Positions 11,076-20,943 of a stretch of 64,000 nt of DNA are shown here, piece by piece (within the stretch, counting starts at the first letter, position 1; each line of letters starts with the position of its first letter). Source of the DNA: Ursus arctos (Eukaryota > Chordata > Mammalia > Carnivora > Ursidae); the NCBI RefSeq assembly GCF_023065955.2, contig NW_026622974.1, forward strand, positions 36,735,718-36,799,717, in the 5' to 3' direction. The notes under the pieces were generated by a model, which was not told the DNA's origin, did not search any database, and saw only the letters and a list, made by a program, of their open reading frames with translations. Position numbers and translations under genes: made by a program.

Positions 11076-11570
11076 TGTAAGATATCATTCGAGTTGCCTA
11101 GGCCTCCACAACATAACTATATCCCAAAACTAAAGAGGAATCATTTGCCCAGTACTCCTTTCCAAATGCTGGCACTGTTACGCACTACTGATAGGCTTGG
11201 GATGAAAATCAGAAGTATCTCTAGGCTCATAGACATCTCCCTGGTCTGGCTAATTTCAAAGAGTGACTATGAGAGCCTCCAGTTTGTCTGGCTTTTGCTC
11301 TGGTCTTCAAGCCATTAGGCCTCAAGGATAGAAACTGCATTGGCAGGCAACTACACAAGGCTCCCTACGAACAGTTTTCCTGCAGGTCTGATAAAAAGAT
11401 AACAGAAGCAGTGTATTAAATTTCTCTTTTCACTGCCTTGTTTCCTTTAGACTTGCTGCCTGAGTTTCTCTGTCTTTCTCCAGATTGTTCTGGGAATCTT
11501 GATTGCTCTAATAAACTGCAGTGTATTTTTCAAAACGATATTCTGAGCCTACATAAACTTAATTTTCATT

Positions 11571-11640
11571 AAAGTTAAAAGACGTTTTAACCAGACTTTT
11601 TCCTTGGTAAAAAGTTGAAAGACATTTTAACCAGACCTTT
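11571..11640. repeat. Local tandem duplication, about 40-bp period
   Basis: AAAGTTAAAAGACGTTTTAA at 11571-11590 recurs as AAAGTTGAAAGACATTTTAA at 11611-11630. Each copy is followed by CCAGAC and a T-rich stretch. Two copies only, slightly diverged. Confidence 0.75.
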
Positions 11641-11689
11641 TGCTCTGGTCCCTGTCACCGCAAGATCAGAGAAGTGACTCTCCCTGCCC

Positions 11690-12185
11690 ACCCCCACCAC
11701 TGCCAACCACACAGGCCTCCTTAAACACACCAAGCACAGTCCTACCTCAGGGCCTTTGCACTGGCTATCTTCCTCTGCCTGGAACTCTCTTCCCACAGAT
11801 ACGTACTTGGCTCCCTCCATCACTTTTTTCAAATGTTTGTTCAAATTTTATCTCCCAATGAGGTCAATGTGGACCACCTTACTTAATCCAACAAACTGCT
11901 TCTCTTCTTGCCTCAGAGCCCTAACACCAGCATCCCTAGTCTCTTAACGATTTTCTCTCTCTTCTCTTTTCTTTCATAGCACTTACCAGATTCTAATTCA
12001 TTATGTAATTTACTTTTACTTTACATTTATTGTTTATTGTCTGGTTCCCTCCTTCCAGAACATAAGCTCCATGACAGTATGGATTGCCTTTGTTTTTTTC
12101 CCCACTTCTGTACTCCCAGGACCTAAAGCATGACTAGGCACAGAGAAGGTGGCCAACAACATTGTTGAATAAATGAGTTAACTTT
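11690..12185 (+). mobile_element. L2 LINE 3' end, second adjacent copy
   Basis: CCTACCTCAGGGCCTTTGCA at 11741-11760, TCTGCCTGGAACTCTCTTCC, TTGTTCAAATTTTATCTCCC, TAGCACTTACCAGATTC, TTTATTGTCTGGTTCCC, ATAAGCTCCATGACAG and TTGTTGAATAAATGAG follow the L2 3' region in order. It is longer and better preserved than the copy at 10690. Confidence 0.9.
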
Positions 12186-12339
12186 AAAGATGAGTTTTGG
12201 CTCTTTTGCATATTGCTGACATTCCTTGTCTTGATTAGTAATTTTAGGCATTCTGAACTCCAACTATTTGTAAAATATATGGTATCTAATTTGTTTCTCT
12301 CCCCTTCATAAGAACATTATGTGAATTGAGCAATACTTC

Positions 12340-12690
12340 AATTCCGCAAGTGTGAACTGAAAACTTACTAGGAATCAGGCAGTCCTGGTGCCAAGCAAAA
12401 GGGATGCAGAAACAAAGAAGATATAGTCCCTAAGTTTAAGAAGGCAGACAGAAATGTGAACAAATAAATTATGATTCAGTATCATAAGAATAATAGTAGA
12501 AGCAGACTCAAAGTAAAGATAGCCCTGTGGGAAGAGATCCAGAATCTCCACCTGGGATAGGAGAAAGATATCAAGGAAGCCTTCCCAGAAGAGGTGATGT
12601 TTAAGCTGAACAGCATGTTTCAAGATGAATAAGGTTTGAATAGACACGCAGAGTAAAGAAGGTCATTCCAGGCCAAGGGCATAGCCATTA
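12340..12690 (-). mobile_element. L2 LINE relic, reverse orientation
   Basis: Plus-strand blocks GGAAGCCTTCCCAGAAGAGG (12576-12595), TGATGTTTAAGCTGAACAGC and GGTCATTCCAGGCCAAGGGC (12660-12679) are the reverse of the L2 3' segment that gives TCAGGGCCTTTGCA and TGGAATGCTC when read forward. The element is in the opposite orientation to the two L2 copies just upstream. Confidence 0.65.
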
Positions 12691-12784
12691 ATGAAGCCAC
12701 CAAGCACTGTGGTACCAACAGGGGCCTCTAAGCTCAGTATTACTGCACTGCCAAATTCAAGATCACTGGTTCCTTTCGGGAAGA

Positions 12785-12970
12785 TAACAATAATAATGAT
12801 AGCTTATATACAGAGTGCTTACCATGTGCCAAGCAGGTCTCTGAGTCTTCATACATGTGCATGTTTAGTTTTCTCTGCCATCTGCTGACAGAGGCACTAA
12901 TCATTCCTACTTTATAGGAATAATACGAGAAAAATGAGGCTCAGAGCAATTACTATGTAAGACGATCAAT
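12785..12970 (+). mobile_element. MIR SINE
   Basis: ACAGAGTGCTTACCATGTGC, GTCTCTGAGTCTTCATACAT, TTCCTACTTTATAGGAATAA and AAATGAGGCTCAGAGCAATT follow the MIR core (GTGCCAGGCAC ... TTTACAGATGAGGAAACTGAGGC). The element is diverged, as expected for a family of this age. Confidence 0.7.
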
Positions 12971-13189
12971 ACACACAGGCTCTAAGAAAAAAGAATACAT
13001 TTTCTTGTTTTTATGAAGTATTTTTTGTTTTTCACTAAGGCAGCTGAATCCAAGTCTCACCTAGCCCAATCCAGGCCTGACACACTCAGAGGAGAGCCGG
13101 AGTGACTGGTGGTTAAAGGAAGAAAGATTTTTTTTAAGCCTTTGAAAATAGTGTCATTTCAAGCAAAACTATTGGGTTGTTGCTGTTGT

Positions 13190-13240
13190 TTTAGCACACG
13201 TAAATAGAAAGGATTTTTAGCACAGGTAAATAGAAAAGAC
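13190..13240. repeat. Local tandem duplication, about 25-bp period
   Basis: TTTTAGCACACGTAAATAGAAA (13189-13210) is followed at once by TTTTAGCACAGGTAAATAGAAA (13215-13236). Two copies differ at one position in the shared core. Confidence 0.8.
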
Positions 13241-13570
13241 AAATATTTCTTATGTGACTGGTAAGCAAGCCAGAGTATGAAAAGTGGAGATAAGTATAGC
13301 TTTTTAATATTCTACAGAAAGTTACATAAAAACTTTATAAAGGCCCACTGGATATTTATTTTCCCTCCTCTGGTAACAGTCTTAAATAAATATAATTACT
13401 TTTGGACAATAAAGTGCCTCAACGTCGTATACTGAAAACCAATAAAAAATACCAGCCACTTGGAAGAGTTCCTGTCTGGAGACTGACCTGGTCCTTACAC
13501 AGCCGAGTCAGAAGGTGAAAGGTTAAAAGTGCGTTCTGGATTTTAGACTGAACATAAAGTGTAGACTTGG

Positions 13571-13623
13571 TGGGTTTTTTTTTTTTTTAAGCCAAACGTA
13601 GTTTTCTTTTTTTTTTTTTTTTT
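13571..13623. repeat. Two poly-T tracts
   Basis: T runs of 13 or more bases separated by AAGCCAAACGTAGTTTTC. No SINE or L1 body adjoins them, so their origin is unclear. Confidence 0.8.
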
Positions 13624-13890
13624 AAGTTAATTAGCCGCTAATGTGGACAGTCTCAAGGATCCAAGTCAATTAGGACCCTCTGTGCCGAACTTTCCAAGCT
13701 GAAGGCCGCATGCCCTTTGCATTTATGGGTAGTGTACTCTGGATAAAATCTCTTTGCAAGGACCAATAAAAGGCTGCATAATGGAGACCGTGAGCTTAGG
13801 GGTGATGTCATTAAAGCAGTTCTCAGTATTTTGGCACTTCCCTTCTGATGTCAAGCGTGTTATTCTCATTGAGTGGGTGATGGCCAAGTG
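13624..13890. promoter_or_regulatory. Candidate conserved non-coding regulatory block
   Basis: This interval has no recognisable repeat but an unusual density of developmental transcription-factor-like words: TTAATTAG at 13627-13634, CAATTAGG near 13667, CTTTGCATTTATGG around 13715-13728 (POU/HOX-like), CCAATAAAAGG near 13763, and TGATGTCATTAA near 13804 (CRE-like joined to a homeodomain core). Known: such clusters are common in vertebrate conserved enhancers. Conservation itself cannot be seen in one sequence, so the call is inference. Confidence 0.3.
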
Positions 13891-14164
13891 GAATAAGAGA
13901 AGTGTGTGTTAATCCACTGCCGTTCTAAAGTGACAGTAAAGAGCATTTGCTGCATTTCCCATTTGGATTCTGCAGCCCCTTTGATTCACACCTATTTTTT
14001 CCAGGTTAGATCTTTACCATTCTATTTATGTGGCACTGCCACGCTCAACGCACACATCACAGCCAGCTGCGGGGGCGGGGGGGGGCTTTCTGAGTCCCTG
14101 GAGATGCGAATGACAGCATTTGTTAATTGCATTTTTAACATTCTGTAGAATTGGCCAGCCCATC

Positions 14165-14562
14165 AGGATCTTTTCTTTTTTCTTCTTACACCACTTTATT
14201 GAGGTATGATCGACCCACGAAAAGTTGTACATATTTAACACATACAACCTGAGGAGTTTGGAAGAAAGGATATACCGGTGAAGCCATGGCCGCAGTCTGT
14301 GCCATAAACATGTCGATCACCTCCAAAAGTTTACTCCTGCCCTCCTTATTTACTACTGTTAATTATTATTGTTTGTGATAAGAACAGTTAACGTAAGATC
14401 TACTCTCTCAGAAAATTTCTAAGTATATAATACAATATTGTTAACTATAGGCTCTGTGCTGTACAGTAGATCTCTAAGACCAATTTTTCTTAGGTAGGTG
14501 AAACTTCATAGCCCTTGACTAATACTACCCCTTTTCTCTTTCCTGGTAATCAGAGGAGCTTT
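14165..14562 (-). mobile_element. L1 3' UTR, reverse orientation
   Basis: CACTTTATTGAGGTATGATC, GTACATATTTAACACATACA, GGATATACCGGTGAAGCCAT and GATCTACTCTCTCAGAAAAT are the reverse of a mammalian L1 3' UTR (tail side TTTTATTGAGGTATAATTGAC). The right end meets the SINE inserted at 14584. No coding sequence is present. Confidence 0.75.
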
Positions 14563-14583
14563 TCTTAAGGAGTTCTTGCTTCT

Positions 14584-14790
14584 TGGGACACCTGGGTGGC
14601 TCAGTCAGTTAGGTGTCTGCTTTCGGCTAGGGTCTGATCTCAGAGCCTGGGGTCTCAGAGTCCTGGGATCGAGCCCTGCATTGGGCTCTCTGCTCAGCAC
14701 GGAGTCTGCTTCTCCCTCTTCCTCTGCCCCCACCCCCACTCCTGCTCTCTCTCTCAAATAAATAAGCAAAAAACCTTAAAAAAAAAAAAA
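14584..14790 (+). mobile_element. CAN-SINE, full length
   Basis: The head GGGACACCTGGGTGGCTCAG, the A-box-like TGGCTCAGTCAG, the B-box-like GGGATCGAGCC, a CT-rich 3' half, AAATAAATAAG and a poly-A tail are all present. Near-perfect target duplications are AAGGAGTTCTTGCTTCT at 14567-14583 and AAGGAGTGCTTGCTTCT at 14790-14806, with one mismatch. Confidence 0.92.
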
Positions 14791-15079
14791 AGGAGTGCTT
14801 GCTTCTCTATTTTTATACTACCAACATTTCCATTTAAAGGAGAAACAAGCTGCTTTCTTTAGGACAAAATTCCCTACATCTCTAAGTTTTATTGATATTT
14901 ATATAAATAAAAATGAATACATATAAATAAGATTTATTTATATAAATATAAATAAGATTTGTCAGGTGAAGAACTGACAAATCTTAATATATCATTGGAC
15001 AGAGGAGAGGAAAGAAAGGGCAAATTCAAGAACAATTTTGAAGTGTTTGGCTTGGGCAAATTTATGAAGCAATGCCTTT

Positions 15080-15470
15080 TTCAAAGCCCAAATGGAATGG
15101 GACTGTGGAGGAAGAGGATGGTGCACATTTGAACACTCCGGGCTTGAAGTGTCTGTAGGATGCCCAGGGTGAGAGGGTCGGTGTGTGGCTGCATGTTTGG
15201 CCTTGAAGCTCAGAGGTGTCTGGGCTGAAGGTAAGACACGGGTCAGGAACATCAGGGAAACTGTGAAAGCCAAAGGCGTCAGGGGGCTCACCTGGGCAGA
15301 GCGAGTTGAAGTAGATGAAAAGACAACATCCCAAGGAACCCAAACATATTGAGGACTCCAGGGGAAGGGAAGCCACAGACAGACTGAGAATGAGCACCCA
15401 GGGAGGCAAGAGGAAAATAAGAAGAGTGTAGAGACCAGAAGTAAAAGGAAAATCCTATTTCGAGCCAAGA
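15080..15470 (-). mobile_element. L2 LINE relic from the reverse-transcriptase end
   Basis: On the minus strand a broken frame resembles the segment after the YADD region of L2/CR1 reverse transcriptase. In plus orientation GTGTCTGTAGGATGCCCAGG, AGGTGTCTGGGCTGAAGGT and GGTCAGGAACATCAGGGAA correspond to the reversed 'SPDLS-ELQ' and following blocks. A 158-codon open frame here is a chance remnant, not a gene. Confidence 0.5.
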
Positions 15471-15672
15471 GGGCTCAATAGCAGAGGGTTATAACATCAT
15501 AACTGTGAAGTAACCTTTGATTTAGAAATGATATCAGGGTGATCAACAGAATCATTTGCTATTGATAAGTTTGGTAATTATACCATTATAGTAATAGAAG
15601 TAATTATTTTAAATTGATGTGGATCTCCACAAATTTACAAGCAACATTTACATATAATGTCTCATTTCATTC

Positions 15673-15747
15673 GCGATCCCAGGACCCTGGGATCATGACC
15701 TGAGCCGAAGACAGACACTTAACCAACTGAGCCACCCAGGCGTCCCT
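15673..15747 (-). mobile_element. CAN-SINE fragment, 5' half only
   Basis: CGATCCCAGGACCCTGGGAT, CATGACCTGAGCCGAAGACA and CTGAGCCACCCAGGCGTCCC are the reversed tRNA-like head. The 3' half and tail are absent on the left. A separate T run of 14 bases follows at about 15750-15763. Confidence 0.85.
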
Positions 15748-16239
15748 AATTTTTTTTTTTTTTAAAGCAACATGTATCCTTGAAAACACTGATTAAAAAT
15801 CCATTATTGCCAACTGATTTCCTGTCTCCCGTTTATGTTGTAATTGAAGAGATGTGTCCTCCATGAGAAGAAAACATGTCTTCGATGTAGTATTTCATTG
15901 CACAGAAATCCTATCTTTAAGGTCAAATAGCTCTCTAATAAAATGTTAGCCATGAATTCCATAAGGCAAATACTGTGCTGAAGACAGCACTGGACTCCAT
16001 ACATAGAGATGGGCACCTTGGGGGAGGGAAGGGAAGAAAACAACCTTGTTGGAAAAATGTCCAAGGGAAAACTTGCTTCCAAGATGGTGGCTCAGACCTT
16101 CTCCCACCGGACAAATATCTGAACATCTGTGGCCTTCATAGTGAAGCTCTCGGAGACTAGGATTCAATTCCTGCCACATTCATGGTAAAAATGAACGATG
16201 TTTTAGATGAAAAAAAGGAATATATATACACATATATAA

Positions 16240-16400
16240 TTTTTTTCTTCTTATAAAGTATCAGTTGGAGTAACAGAACTTACAACTAAGAAACTTGAGA
16301 CTTCAGTGGTGGGTCTATGGGATTCGTTGTGTAATTCTTCAACCTTTCTGTATGTTTTAAATTTTTCCAAAAAAAAATGTTAGTAAAAAAAAAAATCAGA
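16240..16400 (+). mobile_element. L1 3' terminus
   Basis: GGTGGGTCTATGGGATTCG, TTCAACCTTTCTGTATGTTT and AAATTTTTCCA followed by A-rich sequence match the last part of old L1 3' ends. The left limit is uncertain because the preceding TATATACACATATATA stretch is low-complexity. Confidence 0.55.
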
Positions 16401-16794
16401 AAGAAGAAAAGAAAAAGCACCAAAGTACCAGTAATATAATAAGCTCCAGATCCAGGGAAGAAAGTTAACTCTGTGAATGTAGCTGAATTACTCCCCCACC
16501 CACCCAAAAGTACTCAATGTCTTCATTTCAACTATTAATATTGAGTTATTTTATGAGAAAGTTTAAATCCACATAGAACTAAAATAGAGCTAATTCCTGC
16601 CCACTAATTTGTCTTTATAACTAAGTTACCAATGTTTTCACATTTCTCTAATTTTATTTCCATTTCCAGGAAACCATGAAAAGTATGGCACTGGTTTATA
16701 ATCGTTTTAGAATGTAAATTGAATTTACAGTTAGTAAATGAGTTATGATATAAGCTAATTATAAAGCAAACTGATTGTATACTTTTATTTTTAA

Positions 16795-17225
16795 TCAGGA
16801 AGTAATGTAATCTTATAACCTAAAGTTTGGAGAAAAGAGAAAGTAAAGAAAATCAAATCTTCCTCCCTAAGTGCAATGGTTACAATATTCAGATTTTTTT
16901 TTTCTGGCCTTTCAATTTCTTAAAGATACTTTCAAATGGTTGTGACAGGGTTAGACCCTGTTTTTTCACTTAGTGTCAGATATTAAGTGTTTTTCTATGT
17001 CTACATATCTAACATATTAAAAATGGCATAACCTTTTACTATTATAAGCAGTGCTGTGATGAATCTTCAACTGAATGGCTTATTTTACATTTTGGATTAG
17101 ATTGCTGGAAGTGGGATTACTGGGCCAAAGAGCACGAGATTCTAATGGCTCTGTGTATTAATGAATTGCTTTCCAAAAGTGTTGCACTAATTTAAATTGT
17201 AACCGTAACGCAGAAACTTATCTTT
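16795..17225 (-). mobile_element. L1M-type LINE 3' region, reverse orientation
   Basis: Blocks such as AAGCAGTGCTGTGATGAATC, GCTGGAAGTGGGATTACTGG, GCCAAAGAGCACGAG and GCTTTCCAAAAGTGTTGCAC are the reverse of old L1 sequence (forward: CCAGCAATTCCACTTC...). No reading frame is preserved. Confidence 0.7.
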
Positions 17226-18184
17226 GCCAGCTTTGAGTATTATAACTTTCCAAAGTTGGCAGATTTAACATGCAGGCAATTGTATTTCATTGTTTGCATC
17301 TGCATTTCTAGAAAATATTTGAAAACAGCCTCCTTCTGCCCACCATGGAGTTGACAGTAGAAAGAATGACAGTGAGTAGATTTCATGAACCTTCTGGTTA
17401 TAATTAAGTGTTTCCCCATTGCCCACCATAGCAAATTAAAATCCTAGCCCTTGTCTTCAAAGTCCTGGACAAATTCTCTGTCTCATCCCTTGTCTCCACA
17501 GCTCTCTCCCAATGAGTCCCAAGTTTCCCTGAGAAGGATCCACCTGGGATCCTTGGTAAACACACACGAAGGCTGAGTTAGGTTCTCCAGGTGGGGCCTC
17601 CCTGTGCCCTGAAGATTACCTTCTGCGTCTGTATCTTCATGCGTCCCCTTGGCTTCCTTTCTTTTAAGGGCTTTGATGCCAAGAATAGTCAGCTGAAATT
17701 CGATGCTCACGTAAGAGAGTATTTTCCCCAGGAATTCTGCATAGATTAGACCAGAAGTTCATTTAATATAATTACTAAAATGATGAGACATAGCTAAAAG
17801 TGAACGTGGATGGTCTCTTCCACTACAAACACATTTCACACTTCACTTTGGAAGAAACAGAGCTTTCCAGGCTGGAGGACGTGAGTTGGTTAGGTGCTCC
17901 TACTCTAAGCAGATTGACTCACCTCTTTGGGTGGGGTGGGGGGGGGACTGAAAAGTCCCTGCGGAGAGAGTGGTTAGATATGCTGGAGGCCACGGTGTGG
18001 AGTGGGCTGTGGGGTCCGTTTTTGAGTAAGTCAAGGAAGCTCGATGGGAAAGTGGGAACTTACCGGGTCCAGGGAGGTTCCAGAATTCTTCAGATCAAGC
18101 TAAAGAAGTATTTCCCTCATTTTTGTTGTGATGACTATTTTGGTCTCAGGCTGATGAAGCCAAGAAAAAAACCTGTCATATAGC
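17226..18184. other. Mostly unassigned; possible L2 trace
   Basis: AATCCTAGCCCTTGTCTTCA (17443-17462) and the following GTCCTGGACAAATTC are weakly similar to a region of L2, but I cannot support an element. A G run of 9 lies near 17939-17947. The rest shows nothing recognisable. Confidence 0.35.
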
Positions 18185-18189
18185 ATAAT

Positions 18190-18375
18190 AATTGCAATAC
18201 TAACAATGCCACATGTAATATTTTTAAAGTATTTATAATGTGCCTGGCATGGTACTAAGTTCTTTACGTCATGCATGATTTCATTATAACCCTTAACGCC
18301 AGCACTCCATGAAGTAGGCCCTAATATGATTCTCCTGTTTTACAGATTAATAAATTATCCTGAAATCACACTGAA
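18190..18375 (+). mobile_element. MIR SINE
   Basis: AATGTGCCTGGCATGGTACT (18238-18257), AAGTTCTTTACGTCATGCAT, TTTCATTATAACCCTTAACG and CTGTTTTACAGATTAATAAA run in MIR order. The 3' part ends in a decayed GAAATCACAC match. Confidence 0.75.
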
Positions 18376-18584
18376 AACATCATGGTCCTTACTTAGCTGT
18401 TTTCTTAGAGGATTGTAGGCTCCCCAAGGTCAGCAACCCTTTCTTCTATGGGGTCAGGTACTGACAGGAGGCGGGGCATGAGACCTGACCAAATCAGGTA
18501 GCTGTGGAGCATACAAATGGAAATACAATGAGAAAAAAACTGATTAAAGGATCTCTTGGGATTCTTTATAAAAAGATTTTTTGT

Positions 18585-18779
18585 GGGGCACCTGGGTGGC
18601 TCAGTCTGTTAAGCATCTGCCTTCAGCTCAGGTCATGATCCCAGGGCCCTGGGATCCAGTCCTGTGTCGGGCTCCCTGCTCAGTGGGGAGTCTGCTTCTC
18701 CCTCTCCCTCTGCCTGCTGCTCTGCCTGCTTGTGCTCTCTCTGTCAAATACATAAATAAATAAAATCTTTTTTAAAAAG
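18585..18779 (+). mobile_element. CAN-SINE, full length
   Basis: The head GGGGCACCTGGGTGGCTCAG is followed by TTAAGCATCTGCCTTCAGC, a CT-rich 3' half, CATAAATAAATAAAATC and an A-rich tail. The 3' half is of the 'CTCCCTCTGCCTGCTGCTC' type rather than the bear/seal-type body. A weak target duplication AAAAAGATTTTTT / AAAAAGGTTTCTT is plausible. Confidence 0.9.
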
Positions 18780-18799
18780 GTTTCTTAAACTAAAAAATA

Positions 18800-20540
18800 A
18801 GATTCTTTAAAAACCACAGTAATTCTCTGTGGCCCCCTTCCGTCCCTCCCCCCACCTCATTTCCAACATACACTTGGAAGGTCCTCTTCGTTTTGGGTCC
18901 AGGTTTTAATTTAAATTACAAAAGACCAGGCTTTAATTTTTCCAGACAGTTGGCAAATGCCTCAGAGTCACTAAACGATATTGTTTTTATTCCATTGAGA
19001 TAAGCACATATTTAAAATGCTAACTTGAACGCATTTCCTATAGGTCAAATCTTGGTCAAAATGACTGAATGGCCCGACGCACACCTCTGGTGATGACGAG
19101 TGGAGGCACATGGCTGACCTAAAACATCACACATACTCAGGTCTTACAAGTAGCCCCCTAGAGGCCCAATATGGTGTCCACACAACACACATTTTCTCAG
19201 CTTGAACTATGTGTTTGGGCTTAGATTTCTCTTTCCTAGAAAAGCTTCTGTCCACCCTGGATGAAGCCGGCTGGCAAACGTCCTCTGGCCTAGCCGGGTG
19301 CTGGCTCTGTTTTGTGCCTATTGCAAAAAGCCTCCATTTTTCAGGTCCCGAACCAGGCTGTGGAAGAAAACCAGTGAGGTCTTCATGGCTCTGCTGGCAG
19401 GTCAGAACCTTGGGGGAAAAGACTAAGAAAGGCCACACTATGCGCACTCCTGAAGGCGTGAAGGCACTGCCGACCTGAGAGCAACCAAGGAGACCTTCTA
19501 CACCATTCGATGCCGTCCCTGTTCTCTGTCACGGGACCAGGTTGCCGACAGAGGACTTAAAACCCGGAGGAGTCAGCGTTTCCTTTCATGGACCACAATC
19601 AGATAGGTGTCTTAAAGGAAATGCAAATGAAACAAGAGGAAGTTTTCGCCCAGCAGGATGATGTAACGCACCCTTTTCCAGCTCCCATGAAACCCTGTAA
19701 AGGTTTTAAGAGACACTCCTTCATACGTGTTTGTTAAAATTTTCTCTTCTCCCAGATTCCCTCTTAGAGCCTGAATCTGAAGTGCCTTCCCCCCATGACA
19801 AGACATGGAGCTTCCACTTCTAAAAAAGTCCAAAGCGAGCTCCATCTCTCTCTGTTGTTACTAACCAGGGATACAGTGGTTTACATAGTGCTGCTGACTT
19901 TTCCTGCCAAGTTCAGCTTAAAAAGGATTTCACGGGCAATTGATTATATAAGCATTGATAGTGATAAAGAAAAAAGACAAAGCTAATTTTTTTTTTTAAA
20001 TTGAAAAAGAGGTCCAATATGTCGGGAGCTAGTCGAGTCCTTGGAAGACTTACAAATCTACGTCCGGGAGCAGCCATGACTCCTTAAACTCGGCTCACTC
20101 TCTTGTTCTGCCTGGCTCCTTATCAATCCCTTACCTACCCCCAACTTGGGATCGTTTCATCTCCAGTTAAGAAACCACGGACTTCCACACGTTACACTGT
20201 CTACCCCCAACTCTGAACTTAGAAATGGCCCATATCTTGATCGTCTGCATACAGCCAAAAAGGAAAGCAACTCTCTAGAGACTGGGATATGCATAGTATA
20301 TGTATAGAGAGAACAAGGCCAAAAAAATTAAATCATACGTGCAAGATACGTGGTATGTCCGCATGTAGGACCACGCGGGTCGTGGCGTGTGCCAGCGGCT
20401 TCCGTGAGCATCTTCTTGAAATGCTCTTCAAACACCCTCTCAATTTCAATAAGAAAAAAATAAGCTTGGTAAATTCCAAACACTAATTTTATTTTTAAAC
20501 ATTTTTTTCTAGTTCATTGTTTTGTTCTGTTTAATTTCTT
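18800..20540. other. Unassigned sequence
   Basis: I recognise no repeat, RNA gene or exon. A 106-codon minus-strand frame at 19127-19447 and an 89-codon plus-strand frame over the same bases resemble no protein I know. Confidence 0.4.
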
Positions 20541-20544
20541 TGAA

Positions 20545-20700
20545 TTTTGGTGTTGAAAGGATCTTGAAAGGCCGATATCCTCTTTCACTTTATGAATGAG
20601 GAAACCAAGCCACCAAACAGTGTCCTGCCAGGAGCCACAGAACTTACTCATGTCCGAGCTACAACTCAAAGGCCCAGTGCTTTGCTGATTTCTATTTTCA
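20545..20700 (+). mobile_element. MIR-like SINE fragment
   Basis: AAAGGATCTTGAAAGGCCGA, TTTATGAATGAGGAAACCAA (20589-20608), ACAGTGTCCTGCCAGGAGCC and AAAGGCCCAGTGCTTTGCTG resemble the MIR-related repeats built around GATGAGGAAACTGAGGC...CAGTGCTCTTTCC. Subfamily is uncertain. Confidence 0.5.
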
Positions 20701-20917
20701 ATGTTTTTAAACAACACCAGAAGGTCTCTTTTACTCTTCTTGTAAGATATAGTATGTTTAATTTTTAATACTTATATTCCTGAATTTTGTATTTCTCAGC
20801 CCCTTTTTCCATGTATCTTTTTTCTTCCACATTTTTCTTTATCTCCTAATCTGTTTAGAACTTTCAGCCTTTTAATTCTTCTGATTTCCCCCTGAATTTG
20901 GTCATTATTCCCTCTGG

Positions 20918-20943
20918 TCCTCTCTCTCTCTCTCTCTCTCTCA
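20918..20943. repeat. (TC)n microsatellite
   Basis: About 12 TC units inside a broader pyrimidine-rich stretch (about 20.8-21.2 kb). Confidence 0.95.

Noticed and set aside
15062..15468. Two overlapping minus-strand frames of 115 and 158 codons.
   Set aside because: They lie within a decayed L2 reverse-transcriptase relic; different frames carry different pieces, as expected after frameshifts.
15750..15763. A T run beside the SINE fragment at 15673 as a possible second SINE tail.
   Set aside because: No SINE body follows it on the right, so it is only a homopolymer.
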